Below, one piece after another: positions 25,361-33,752 of a DNA stretch of 64,000 bases (within the stretch, counting starts at the first letter, position 1; every line of letters starts with the position of its first letter). Both the position numbers and the translations under genes were made by a program. Location of the stretch: positions 186,001 through 250,000 of the forward strand of contig NZ_JBCMUN010000005.1 of the NCBI RefSeq assembly GCF_050467285.1. The letters are read 5' to 3'. Origin of the DNA: Paenibacillus_E oryzisoli_A. Lineage in GTDB: Bacteria > Bacillota > Bacilli > Paenibacillales > NBRC-103111. Below the pieces are notes generated by a model. That model did not search any database. It was not told where the DNA came from and worked only from the letters and a program-made list of their open reading frames with translations.

Positions 25361-25796
25361 AATCCACTTCCTTTCCCAAATTTGATCGGATTTGCCGGCA
25401 TCGTCCCGGGAGAAAAGCACGATGTTCGTCAAATGCCGCAGCCACCGCCGTACCCCTACAAAATTATGTATATTTCGAGCATTTGACACTTACTATAATG
25501 CGCAATGCGCCTCTCTTGAAATAGTGCAAAGGTAGTAATTCTGCGAAGATAGTCGACTTGTACTACAAAGATGACAGCGCTTACCTCATCATAGATAGGA
25601 AGATGGAAAGACTCTCGTATCCGCCATAGGTCTATGTAGGGATTCTTCCGACAGGATTCGCAGGAAAGGACAACAGCTAAATTTTTACCAATATACCCTA
25701 ACCAAATTTCACCTCCTGCATACTGTATAAGATAAACTTATTGGTTTTCAAATAATTTTTGATAAATCACCTATATTAGCCCAGGAGGCGGAAACC
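25361..25796. other. Divergent intergenic region, GAF-LuxR / cysteine dioxygenase
   Basis: 436 bp with no conventional gene. On the minus strand an AGGAGGTG (25710-25717) precedes an 83-codon open frame down to about 25459 that has only ATT as a possible start. Promoters for both flanking genes should be here; none is clear enough to mark. Confidence 0.4.
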
Positions 25797-26288
25797 ATGA
25801 CGCTACTTCGCGCGATAGAGCAGACCTTCTGCTCCCTGAAAAGTCCGACGCAAGACGAGTTGAAACATGCCCTGCAAGCCATTGAGGACCAATTGTATGC
25901 TGCACCTGACTACAAAACCGAACCAACCCAGTTCCCTTACGGCCGCAATGTCATTTACCAGACTCCGGAGCTGGAGGTGATCGTCATCCATATCCCACCA
26001 GGCAGCGCAACGGCCATCCATAACCACGGCACCTCCGTAGGCGCCGCCTATGTAGCCGCTGGCACGATCATCAACTCCAAATTCCAGCTCGACGCCTACG
26101 GCTACCCAACGCTCGAGAGCGACGACGTGCTCCAACAAGGTGACTATTTTATTGCACCGCGGGATCAAATTCATCAAATGACCAACCCGTTCCACACCGC
26201 CGCGGTATCGCTGCATGTCTACAGTCCGCCGCTGTCGAGCGTCACCCGCTATCTCCCTTACACTGAAGTACTCGACTATGTTATCTAA
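25797..26288 (+). CDS. Cysteine dioxygenase (bacterial type)
   Basis: 163-aa single-domain cupin that oxidises cysteine to cysteine sulfinate with a non-haem iron. The block YGRNVIYQTPELEVIVIHIP followed by PGSATAIHNHGTSVG gives the H-x-H iron ligands, and ALHVYSPPL gives the third histidine; this is the cysteine dioxygenase type I pattern. As in most bacterial forms, the cysteine of the mammalian Cys-Tyr cofactor is absent. AGGAGGCGG precedes the ATG. A strong terminator follows directly, so it is monocistronic. It should not be confused with the acireductone dioxygenase of methionine salvage. Confidence 0.85.
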   Translation: MTLLRAIEQTFCSLKSPTQDELKHALQAIEDQLYAAPDYKTEPTQFPYGRNVIYQTPELEVIVIHIPPGSATAIHNHGTSVGAAYVAAGTIINSKFQLDAYGYPTLESDDVLQQGDYFIAPRDQIHQMTNPFHTAAVSLHVYSPPLSSVTRYLPYTEVLDYVI

Positions 26289-26292
26289 AAAG

Positions 26293-26346
26293 AAAAACCC
26301 TCTGCTGCTCCCGCCACAAGGACGGGAACGAACAGAGGGTTTCTTA
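26293..26346. terminator. Bidirectional terminator between cysteine dioxygenase and glyS
   Basis: AACCCTCTG (26296-26304) pairs with CAGAGGGTT (26333-26341), with an inner CCCG/CGGG stem. T-rich on the plus side and A-rich on the left edge, so it can end both the plus-strand cysteine dioxygenase transcript and the minus-strand glyS transcript. Confidence 0.85.
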
Positions 26347-26350
26347 CTGC

Positions 26351-27733
26351 TTAGAATTGCAGAGCAGCCTCGATATAAGCTTTCAATTCGGAGATCGGCA
26401 TGCGCGTTTGCTCCATCGTATCGCGGTTCCGCACCGTTACTTGACCGTCTGTCTCCGACTCAAAGTCGTATGTGATGCAGAACGGCGTACCGATTTCATC
26501 GTGACGGCGGTAGCGTTTGCCGATGGAACCTGTATCGTCGTAATCGACCATGAAGTGCTTCGCGAGATCCGCGAATACCGCTTGCGCGCCGTCGTTCAAC
26601 TTCTTGGACAACGGGAAGATTGCCGCTTTGAACGGCGCGAGCGCCGGGTGGAAATGCAGCACCGTGCGGCTGTCGTCGCCTTCCAACTGCTGCTCTTCGA
26701 ACGCATCGATCAGCAGCGCCAACGTTACGCGGTCTGCGCCGAGCGAAGGCTCGATACAATAAGGTACATAGCGCTCGTTCGTTTCTTGATCGATATAGTT
26801 AAAGTCCTCACCGGAGTGCTCCATGTGCTGCTTCAAATCGTAATCCGTACGGTCGGCGATGCCCCAAAGCTCGCCCCAACCGAACGGGAATTTGTATTCA
26901 ATATCCGTTGTCGCGTTACTGTAGTGGGACAGTTCATCATCGCTGTGATCGCGCAGACGAAGATTTTCTGCCTTCGCGCCTAGCGTCAGCAGCCAGTTGT
27001 GGCAGAAGCTTCTCCAGTACTCGAACCATTTCAGGTCCTCACCCGGCTTGCAGAAAAATTCAAGCTCCATTTGCTCGAATTCGCGTGTACGGAACGTGAA
27101 GTTCCCCGGCGTGATCTCGTTGCGGAAGCTTTTGCCGATTTGGCCGATACCGAACGGCAGCTTTTTGCGCATCGTGCGCTGTGCATTTTTAAAGTTGACG
27201 AAAATCCCTTGCGCCGTCTCTGGACGTAAGTAAACGACGTTGGAGCTCGCTTCCGTTACGCCTTGAAATGTTTTGAACATCAGGTTGAACTGACGAATGT
27301 CCGTGAAATCTTTGCTTCCGCAATCCGGGCACACGATGTTATGCTCGACGATCAATTTCATCATGTCGTCAAAGCTCATGCCGTCCACGACGATCTCGAT
27401 GTCCTTCTCCGCCAGCTTGTTCTCGATCAGCTTATCTGCGCGGTGGCGAGCTTTACAACTTTTGCAATCGATCATCGGATCGTTGAAGTTGCCCACGTGA
27501 CCGGATGCGACCCATGCCTGCGGATTCATCAGAATCGCTGCGTCCAAGCCTACGTTGTACGGGGATTCTTGGATAAATTTTTTCCACCAAGCGCGCTTGA
27601 TGTTGTTTTTCAGTTCCACGCCTAACGGGCCGTAGTCCCAAGTATTCGCCAGACCGCCGTAAATTTCAGAACCCGGGAAAACAAATCCTCTGTGTTTCGC
27701 TAATGCCACTACTTGATCCATGGTAACGCTCAT
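26351..27733 (-). CDS. glyQS: Glycyl-tRNA synthetase, single-chain dimeric type
   Basis: 460-aa class II synthetase that charges tRNA-Gly. Class II motifs are visible: motif 1 near KNNIKRAWWKKFIQESPYNV, motif 2 FRNEITPGNFTFRTREFEQM, and motif 3 region GADRVTLALLIDAF. A CxxC zinc pair (CKSCKAR, CPDCGSK) lies in the N-terminal insertion. It is the eukaryote/archaea-like alpha-2 form rather than the GlyQ/GlyS alpha2beta2 form. A glycine T-box leader and promoter lie upstream, and the gene ends at a bidirectional terminator. Confidence 0.96.
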   Translation of the reverse strand: MSVTMDQVVALAKHRGFVFPGSEIYGGLANTWDYGPLGVELKNNIKRAWWKKFIQESPYNVGLDAAILMNPQAWVASGHVGNFNDPMIDCKSCKARHRADKLIENKLAEKDIEIVVDGMSFDDMMKLIVEHNIVCPDCGSKDFTDIRQFNLMFKTFQGVTEASSNVVYLRPETAQGIFVNFKNAQRTMRKKLPFGIGQIGKSFRNEITPGNFTFRTREFEQMELEFFCKPGEDLKWFEYWRSFCHNWLLTLGAKAENLRLRDHSDDELSHYSNATTDIEYKFPFGWGELWGIADRTDYDLKQHMEHSGEDFNYIDQETNERYVPYCIEPSLGADRVTLALLIDAFEEQQLEGDDSRTVLHFHPALAPFKAAIFPLSKKLNDGAQAVFADLAKHFMVDYDDTGSIGKRYRRHDEIGTPFCITYDFESETDGQVTVRNRDTMEQTRMPISELKAYIEAALQF

Positions 27734-27789
27734 TGCTTCATTCTCTCCTTCAAAATTAAAATGGTGTCCCGCCGCCTAAGCCATGAGAG

Positions 27790-28045
27790 CAACAAAAAAG
27801 CTCCACATCCAAAGGCACAGAAACATGCCTAGGGACGAGAGCTTACGCACCCGCGGTTCCACCCTAGTTGATACGCCTAACGCAAGCGCATATCCCCTTT
27901 ATCGAATTGGCTCCGGATCGCCTTTTCCGTGACCTTCATACCGGGCTTTCACCGCCCCCGGCTCGCTGGGATTGAAGGGATCAAGTACTTTCTATCCTTC
28001 ACAGCCATAACTTTCATGCAATTGGGCGCGATTTGATCGCGCATT
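27790..28045 (-). promoter_or_regulatory. Glycine T-box leader of glyQS
   Basis: On the minus strand the T-box sequence AGGGTGGAACCGCG (27865 down to 27852) is followed by a G+C-rich hairpin and six T (27843-27794), the terminator that uncharged tRNA-Gly prevents. Stem I occupies roughly 28030-27900; GGC at 27922-27920 is a plausible glycine specifier codon, but the exact loop was not proven. Confidence 0.92.
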
Positions 28046-28051
28046 GGTCTT

Positions 28052-28080
28052 AATTTACCAAACTCCGCGCAAAAAATCAA
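28052..28080 (-). promoter_or_regulatory. Promoter of the glyQS T-box transcript
   Basis: Minus strand: TTGATT (28080-28075), 17-bp spacer, TAAATT (28057-28052) with TGG before it, an extended -10. It abuts the stop of the upstream amidase gene. Confidence 0.65.
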
Positions 28081-28082
28081 TC

Positions 28083-28883
28083 CTAGTACAAATGCGGACG
28101 CCGGTCTTCAAAAACCGGGATTTTGCCGCGCACGCGAACGACTTCTTCCAAGTCAACGGATGCCCGCAAAACCGCTTCGCTTTCGTCCCCTTCCACCACG
28201 ATCTCGCCCCAAGGGTCGATCACCATGGAATGGCCGAAGAAATTCGTCGTTCCGCTTGTGCCGACGCGATTGCACGATACTACGTACATCTGGTTCTCAA
28301 TCGCTCTTGCCATGAGCAGCGTACGCCAGTGATGCAATCTTGGGTGCGGCCATTCGGCCGGTACGAACAAAATTCGGGCGCCGTCCAGCGCCAATTTCCG
28401 CGCGAGCTCCGGGAACCGGATGTCGTAGCAGATCATCGCGCCGGCCGGCACACCTTCCAGCTCAAAGCGTCCAAGCTGATCGCCGCTATGCAGGAACTTC
28501 TCTTCATCCATCAAGCGGAACAGGTGGATTTTAGAGTATTCAGCGATCTCCTTGCCTTCGCGATCCCAAGCAAAAATCGTGTTCAGCACGCGATCTCCTC
28601 GCTTCGCCGCAATCGAGCCGCCGATAATATTCACCCCGTGCGTCCGGGCAAACGCGCTCAGCAGCGCCTTCGTACGCTCCCCGTCCGGATCGGACAGCTC
28701 TTGAATACGGTCCAGCGCGTAGCCGGTATTCCACATTTCAGGAAAAATAATGACGTCCGGCTTTGGCGACCCCGCCACCGCTTCGTTCAGCAGCTTCTCC
28801 AGGTGGGCGAAATTCGCATCCGGCTCACCGATCGCAATGTCCATTTGCAGGAGAGCGAGGTGTAAAGCTTGAGTTTCAGACAT
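28083..28883 (-). CDS. Carbon-nitrogen hydrolase (omega-amidase / MtnU-like)
   Basis: 266-aa nitrilase-superfamily enzyme. The catalytic triad is visible: E49 (VIIFPEMWNTGY), K118 (YSKIHLF) and C152 (GAMICYDIRFPE). Members of this branch hydrolyse omega-amides such as 2-oxoglutaramate or 2-oxosuccinamate. In Bacillus a relative (YkrU/MtnU) sits with methionine salvage and is proposed to remove 2-oxoglutaramate formed by the glutamine-dependent transaminase MtnE. An MtnE-like gene lies 3 kb away, supporting the same role. AAGGAGCTC precedes the start. Confidence 0.82.
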   Translation of the reverse strand: MSETQALHLALLQMDIAIGEPDANFAHLEKLLNEAVAGSPKPDVIIFPEMWNTGYALDRIQELSDPDGERTKALLSAFARTHGVNIIGGSIAAKRGDRVLNTIFAWDREGKEIAEYSKIHLFRLMDEEKFLHSGDQLGRFELEGVPAGAMICYDIRFPELARKLALDGARILFVPAEWPHPRLHHWRTLLMARAIENQMYVVSCNRVGTSGTTNFFGHSMVIDPWGEIVVEGDESEAVLRASVDLEEVVRVRGKIPVFEDRRPHLY

Positions 28884-28953
28884 AAAGATGAGCTCCTTCT
28901 ATGACGAGAAATATATGTTGTATTTTATTCGAAAAAGAAGAAGAACACAATCC

Positions 28954-30000
28954 TTACGCTGGCCCAGCAGCGGACAGTACCGCCTCATGTAAAATAGACC
29001 GCAGCTCACGAATCTTCGTGTTTCTGCCATAATGGACGGCATTCGTCAGAAATACGACGCTTAAGCCGCGTTGCGGCTCGATCCACAGACTCGTTCCGGT
29101 GAAGCCCGTATGACCGTAGCTGCCCGCAGGCCAACTCAATCCGCAGCTAGGCACAAACATCGGATCATGAATAACCTCCCAGCCAAGCCCGCGTCCGCGA
29201 ACCGGATGCGCTATCGCTTCTCGCATTAGCCATGGAGGCATGATCGTCAGACTCTCGGGCGATAACCACCATCTGGCATAACGCGTCATGTCATCGGCTG
29301 TCGCGAACAAGCCCGCGCTTCCGGATACGCCGCCCAGATGGAAGCTGTTCTCATCATGAACTTCCCCCCGAATGAAGGTGTCGTTGACAGCTTCCGTAGC
29401 CGCCACGCGCGCTGTCATTTCGGGTCCGGGATTAAAGAGAGCATCACGCATGCCAAGCGGATTGAAAATATGCTTCTTCACGAGTAGATCCAATGACTCG
29501 CCAGCTATTCGTTCAACAATCGTCCCGAGCAGAATCATGCCAAGATCGCTGTACCGCATCTCTTCCCCGGGCTGAAAAGTCAGCTCTTTTTCAAAAATTT
29601 CCGCGAGAATCGTTGGTCGCTTTTCATGCCGCGATCGGTAAGGGATACCAGCCGGCAGACCGGAAGCATGCTGCAATAAGTGGCGCACACTCACTTGCGC
29701 GTGGCGGAATGCAGGCAAATATTTTTGCACGGGATCATCCAACGAGATGCTGCCTTGAGCCGCTAAAAGGAGAATCGCCGGCAGTGTTGCGGTCACCTTC
29801 GTTAAGGAAGCAATATCAAATAAGGTATCCAACTGGATCGAACACGGCTTCGTCCCATCCGAATATGAACCGTACGCTTTTTGGAATCGCCTGCTTCCCG
29901 GCAATATAATGTCCAGAACAGCACCCGGAAGCAAACCCTCCTCCACCCAACTTTGCACCAAGCGATCCACTTGGCTGTACATCTCTTCACTTTGTAGCAT
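28954..30000 (-). CDS. Serine beta-lactamase-like hydrolase (class C family)
   Basis: 348 aa from the ATG at 30000, which has AAAGG nine bases before it. The penicillin-binding fold motifs are SLTK (DIASLTKVTATLPA), YSD (RYSDLGMILLG) and a C-terminal HTG (YGHTGFTGTSLWIEP). No signal peptide is present, so it is likely a cytoplasmic or peripheral esterase or peptidase rather than a true antibiotic lactamase. It follows the DinB-like gene by 22 bp and is probably in the same transcript. Confidence 0.87.
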   Translation of the reverse strand: MLQSEEMYSQVDRLVQSWVEEGLLPGAVLDIILPGSRRFQKAYGSYSDGTKPCSIQLDTLFDIASLTKVTATLPAILLLAAQGSISLDDPVQKYLPAFRHAQVSVRHLLQHASGLPAGIPYRSRHEKRPTILAEIFEKELTFQPGEEMRYSDLGMILLGTIVERIAGESLDLLVKKHIFNPLGMRDALFNPGPEMTARVAATEAVNDTFIRGEVHDENSFHLGGVSGSAGLFATADDMTRYARWWLSPESLTIMPPWLMREAIAHPVRGRGLGWEVIHDPMFVPSCGLSWPAGSYGHTGFTGTSLWIEPQRGLSVVFLTNAVHYGRNTKIRELRSILHEAVLSAAGPA

Positions 30001-30022
30001 GAGCAACATCCTTTATCGTTTA

Positions 30023-30553
30023 TTACGGCTTAAACGCCTTCGACTGCCCTCTCGCGATGCTCAGCGTTTGCCAGTCCTGGGACGACCAATGTTTGCACAG
30101 GAACACGATTTGCCCGACATGATAGCCGTAATGCGACACCTGGCGCTGAATCGCCTGCACCACGCTATGCTTCTCCCCGCGAATCGTCACTTCACGTAGG
30201 ACATCGTCTGGCGTTAGAGAATGGAGCGTGTCGAATAGAATCTTCCAGCCTTCCTCCCACAACGCCAGCAGTTCCGCTTTGCTCGCATGGCCGCCTTCAA
30301 ACTCGCCGTCCCGCTCCCTGTCAGGCTTTTCCCCGTCGGAGGTCAGGAAGTCCGTCCAGCGCGAGCGCATATTGCCGTGCATATGCTTGATCAGCACTTC
30401 CAACGAATTCGACTCCGGGTCGATCGTCTGATTGAAAAACGCCTCGTCCGTCTGCGCAAAGGACTTATCTCCCAGCTTTTTCATACTCTGAAAAGCACGT
30501 ATCGATTCCAGCAAAAACACTTCAGCAACGTTCGTCTGATTTGGCACAGTCAT
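30023..30553 (-). CDS. DinB/YfiT-like protein (DUF1572 group)
   Basis: 176-aa four-helix-bundle protein. The metal-binding histidines of the DinB fold are visible in LIKHMHGNMRSRW and in SHYGYHVGQIV (HxxxH). Families of this type include thiol S-transferases, some using bacillithiol, which this organism appears to make (bshA and bshB1 are at 61-63 kb). No substrate is implied by the neighbours. AGGGAGA precedes the start. Confidence 0.82.
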   Translation of the reverse strand: MTVPNQTNVAEVFLLESIRAFQSMKKLGDKSFAQTDEAFFNQTIDPESNSLEVLIKHMHGNMRSRWTDFLTSDGEKPDRERDGEFEGGHASKAELLALWEEGWKILFDTLHSLTPDDVLREVTIRGEKHSVVQAIQRQVSHYGYHVGQIVFLCKHWSSQDWQTLSIARGQSKAFKP

Positions 30554-30663
30554 CTCTCCCTTATCCCTTGTTTTCTTATTGTAGCGCTGGAAGAAAAAGA
30601 TGTGAAATCGAATCTTTTCATCTACTATGAAAAAAAGATTTATTAGAACGAGACTTTAACAAT

Positions 30664-30690
30664 AAAAAGCACCCTGAATAGGATGCTTGC
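30664..30690 (-). terminator. Terminator of the Cse60-like gene
   Basis: Minus strand: AGCATCC and GGGTGCT pair (7 bp, one G-T) around a 6-nt loop and run into TTTTTATT, about 12 nt after the stop at 30700. Confidence 0.75.
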
Positions 30691-30699
30691 TAACAAAAT

Positions 30700-30900
30700 T
30701 TACTTTTTATAAATGACAAGTGCCGTATAGTTTTGATCTGGATACACGCCATTCTCGGCGTTCGTGCTAATCGTTGTGGGAACGCTGTTGTATTTAATAT
30801 CAATAAGCTTTCCATCTGCAAGCTCGGCTACAAATTCATCAATCTCTTCACTTAGATTCATAAAATTTTTATTAATGAATCCTTGCACCTTATAGGCCAT
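30700..30900 (-). CDS. Small protein resembling sporulation protein Cse60
   Basis: 66 aa from the ATG at 30900, nine bases after AGGAGG (TTG or GTG at 30906/30903 are also possible). The layout, an N-terminal acidic helix (NLSEEIDEFVAELADG), then KLIDIKYNSVPTT and a C-terminal NYTALVIYKK, matches the small Cse60 family, which in Bacillus is made in the mother cell under sigma-E. It stands alone with its own terminator. The family call is by pattern only. Confidence 0.7.
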   Translation of the reverse strand: MAYKVQGFINKNFMNLSEEIDEFVAELADGKLIDIKYNSVPTTISTNAENGVYPDQNYTALVIYKK

Positions 30901-31059
30901 CACCAATCACCTCCTAGCTATATTTTCCAATATAGGCCAACGCTTGTCACCTCAATTTTTAATAAAGAAGTATATAACACATCCCCTATGAAAAAAACTT
31001 TAATCATGTTACATTTAGACTATTGATAAAATCCCGACCTTCGGAGTGTGAATTAAACT

Positions 31060-32262
31060 GTGTCTAACTTAACCAACATACCTAGCGCGTTTGCGATCGA
31101 GCCTGCTCAGCGAATGAAAGGGTTGCCTACTCAATTTTTTGCTACCCTCGTCAAAAAAGCGAACGAGCAAATTGCCGCAGGCCATGACGTCATCAATCTA
31201 GGCCAAGGAAATCCCGACCGTCCGACGCCTCCCCATATCGTAACCGCCATGCAGGAAGCTTCGGCGAACCCGCTCTACCACAAATATCCGCCGTTTACCG
31301 GATTCCCGTTCCTGAAGCAAGCCGTTGCGCAGCGCTATAAGGAAGATCATAACGTAGATCTGGACCCAGATACGGAGGTAGCGATTTTGTTCGGGGGCAA
31401 AACAGGGCTCATCGAAATCGCGCAGTGCCTGCTCAATCCCGGCGATGTGTGCCTCGTGCCGGATCCCGGCTACCCGGACTACTGGTCCGGCGTCGCGCTG
31501 AGCGATGCCGAGATGGCGTTTATGCCGCTGCGCGAGGAGAATGGCTTCCTGCCGGACTACAGCCAGCTCAAGCAGTCCGACCTGGACCGCGCAAAGCTCA
31601 TGTTCATCAACTACCCGAACAACCCGACGGGGGCGACGGCTCCGGCTTCTTTTTATGAAGAGACGGTATCGTTTGCGCAAAAGAACGGCGTTGTGGTCGC
31701 CAGCGATTTCGCCTACGGCGCGATTGGCTTTGATGGGCAAAAGCCGATCTCCTTCCTCTCCACCCCCGGTGCGAAGGAAGTTGGCGTCGAATTCTATACG
31801 TTGTCCAAAACGTATAACATGGCCGGCTGGCGCGTCGGCTTCGCGCTCGGCAACAAAGAAGTTGTCCGCCTGATCAATCTGATTCAGGATCACTACTACT
31901 GCTCGCTGTTCGGCGGCATCCAAGTCGCCGCAGCGACAGCGCTGACCGCCTCGCAGGACTGCGTCACTGAGCTGCGCGACGTCTATGAAAGCCGCCGCAA
32001 CGCGCTGTACGCTGCGCTGAAGACGATCGGTTGGGAAGCCACTCCATCCCAAGGCTCGTTCTTCTCCTGGCTGCCCGTGCCGAAAGGCCACACGTCACAA
32101 AGCCTCGCCGACCTGCTGCTGCAGGAAGCCAAGGTTGTCGTGGCACCGGGCGTCGGCTTCGGAGAGCACGGCGAAGGCTATGTGCGCCTCGGCCTGCTGT
32201 CGCCGGAAGCCCGCCTGGAAGAAGCCGTTCAGCGGATCGGCAAGCTGCATTTATTTGGCTAA
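31060..32262 (+). CDS. mtnE: Class I aminotransferase, MtnE-like
   Basis: 400-aa pyridoxal-phosphate enzyme. Motifs: INLGQGNPDRPTPPHIV near the N-terminus, NYPNNPTGA, and the lysine block TLSKTYNMAGWRVGFALGN. The sequence style (AQRMKGLPTQFFATLVKKAN and VAILFGGKTGLIEIAQCLLN) is close to what I recall of Bacillus MtnE (YkrV), which aminates 2-oxo-4-methylthiobutyrate to close the methionine salvage cycle. mtnW-mtnX-mtnB lie downstream after the proline genes, supporting this; an LL-diaminopimelate-type or general aminotransferase remains possible. The GTG start has only a loose GGAGTG site 13 bases away, so the start is uncertain. Confidence 0.8.
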   Translation: MSNLTNIPSAFAIEPAQRMKGLPTQFFATLVKKANEQIAAGHDVINLGQGNPDRPTPPHIVTAMQEASANPLYHKYPPFTGFPFLKQAVAQRYKEDHNVDLDPDTEVAILFGGKTGLIEIAQCLLNPGDVCLVPDPGYPDYWSGVALSDAEMAFMPLREENGFLPDYSQLKQSDLDRAKLMFINYPNNPTGATAPASFYEETVSFAQKNGVVVASDFAYGAIGFDGQKPISFLSTPGAKEVGVEFYTLSKTYNMAGWRVGFALGNKEVVRLINLIQDHYYCSLFGGIQVAAATALTASQDCVTELRDVYESRRNALYAALKTIGWEATPSQGSFFSWLPVPKGHTSQSLADLLLQEAKVVVAPGVGFGEHGEGYVRLGLLSPEARLEEAVQRIGKLHLFG

Positions 32263-32288
32263 TCGCGCGTGAAACAGGCCCTTGCTGC

Positions 32289-32318
32289 TTTACAAAGGCT
32301 TGAACCGCGTGCTATCCT
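32289..32318 (+). promoter_or_regulatory. Candidate promoter of the proline/methionine-salvage operon
   Basis: TTTACA (32289-32294), 18 bp, TATCCT (32313-32318) with TG one base before the -10. It is just before the T-box leader. The match is moderate. Confidence 0.4.
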
Positions 32319-32324
32319 TATAAG

Positions 32325-32617
32325 AATCCAAAAACGAAGAATGCGAATTCTTCCATATCACCATTGTTATGATGGGAATAGTAGGACCGTGCCGCACGTA
32401 GCCAGGGAGTAAGCTCCACCGACTGAGAGAGCTTGCCGTGAACCGTTCCGAACCCGCCCCTGAACCGTCAACGAAGAGTTGAACAGTGCCCTACTGTTAC
32501 CAAGGGAACTTGAGTTGGGTGCAGCCATGTCTACGGGCCTGTTTTGCGCCAAATTAAGGTGGTACCGCGGAAGCAACAGACTTTCGTCCTTATGTATGAG
32601 GACGGGAGTCTTTTTTA
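32325..32617 (+). promoter_or_regulatory. T-box leader of the proB operon
   Basis: The T-box AAGGTGGTACCGCGG (32556-32570) is followed by a terminator hairpin (AGACTTTCGTCCT with AGGACGGGAGTCT) and six T (32611-32616). An AGTA bulge-like sequence of Stem I is near 32380. CCC/CCT triplets near 32455-32463 could be the proline specifier, expected for proBA T-boxes; the exact codon was not resolved. The whole downstream operon would rise when tRNA-Pro is uncharged. Confidence 0.9.
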
Positions 32618-32651
32618 TTTACATAGTCATTACGAAAGGAATGGGAAAACA

Positions 32652-33752
32652 GTGTCCTACAGAATCGTCGTCAAAATCGGCTCTTCCTCTTTAACTTCAG
32701 ATACGGGTGGCCTGAATCCCGATAAAATACGGTTTTTCGCTTCCGAGCTGGCGCAGCTCCAGAAAGCTGGCAACCAAGTGCTGCTCGTCACCTCCGGCGC
32801 CGTCGCCGCAGGCTTCACCTCCCTTGGCTACCGCACACGGCCCAAGGTGTTGCACGAGAAGCAGGCCGCCGCAGCGGTCGGCCAGGCGCTCTTGATGCAG
32901 GCGTACCATGAAGCGTTTGCGTCCCACGGCATCTCCGTGGCGCAAATTTTGCTCACCCGGTACGACTTCTCCAACCGCAAGCGCGTGCAGAACGCGCTGA
33001 TGACGATCGACGAGCTGCTGCAGCGCGGCGTCGTGCCGATTATCAACGAGAACGACACCGTCTCGGTGGATGAGCTTAAATTCGGCGACAATGACACGTT
33101 GTCGGCGCTGGTCGGCAATTTGGTCAAAGCGAGCAAATTGATCATCATTACCGATATGGACGGCCTGTACACGGACGATCCGCGCAAAAACACGAACGCG
33201 CAGCGCATCGAGCGCGTGGACGCCATCAGCGACGAGCTCTTCGCGTTCGCTGGGGGCTCCGGGAGCGCGGTCGGCACCGGCGGCATGCGCTCCAAGGTTG
33301 AGGCCGCCCGCATCGCGATGCGCGGGGGCGTACCCGTCTTCATCGGGCGCGTCGTCGAGCCCGAGGATCTTGCCCATGCCGTCGACGGCACCGGCAAGGG
33401 AACGTATTTTGACACGGCGCTGAACAATCTGCCGGTCAAAAAGCAATGGGTCGGCTTCCACTCGCTGCCCCAAGGGCAAATCCTCGTGGATGCGGGCGCC
33501 GAATCGGCGCTGGTCCACGGCGGTAAGAGCCTGCTCCCGGCCGGCATCACGGGAGCGACTGGCGACTTCCACCCCGGCGACGTCGTCGAAGTGGTCTCGA
33601 GCGAAGGCTCGCTCCTGGGCCGGGGTGTCGTGAACTACGCCGCTTGGCAAGTGCAAGCGGCCGCCGGTCTCTCGACCGACGAAGTACAAAAACGGGTCGA
33701 GGTCACGCGCATTGAAGTGATCCACCGGGACGAGTGGGTGCCTTTAACATGA
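32652..33752 (+). CDS. proB: Glutamate 5-kinase
   Basis: First enzyme of proline synthesis: phosphorylates glutamate on its side chain. 366 aa from the GTG at 32652 (AAAGGA upstream); the longer open frame runs through the T-box terminator and is not real. N-terminal amino-acid-kinase domain (VVKIGSSSLT, LLVTSGAVAAGF, PIINENDTVSVDELKFGDND) and C-terminal PUA domain from about residue 275 (GQILVDAGAESALVHGGKSL). The stop overlaps proS by 4 bp (ATGA). Proline feedback acts through the kinase domain in this family. Confidence 0.95.
   Translation: MSYRIVVKIGSSSLTSDTGGLNPDKIRFFASELAQLQKAGNQVLLVTSGAVAAGFTSLGYRTRPKVLHEKQAAAAVGQALLMQAYHEAFASHGISVAQILLTRYDFSNRKRVQNALMTIDELLQRGVVPIINENDTVSVDELKFGDNDTLSALVGNLVKASKLIIITDMDGLYTDDPRKNTNAQRIERVDAISDELFAFAGGSGSAVGTGGMRSKVEAARIAMRGGVPVFIGRVVEPEDLAHAVDGTGKGTYFDTALNNLPVKKQWVGFHSLPQGQILVDAGAESALVHGGKSLLPAGITGATGDFHPGDVVEVVSSEGSLLGRGVVNYAAWQVQAAAGLSTDEVQKRVEVTRIEVIHRDEWVPLT

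Noticed and set aside
25797..26288. Acireductone dioxygenase (MtnD) as identity for the cupin
   Set aside because: The YGRNVIYQ and PPGSATAIHNHG pattern is that of cysteine dioxygenase; the MtnD metal motif is not present.
28954..30000. Antibiotic-resistance beta-lactamase
   Set aside because: Although the SxxK/YxN-like/HTG motifs are present, there is no export signal and the family is dominated by esterases and peptidases; context gives no resistance link.
32544..32651. N-terminal extension of ProB through the T-box region
   Set aside because: The open frame crosses the T-box terminator; the GTG at 32652 gives a normal-length enzyme starting just before the conserved VVKIGSSSLT.
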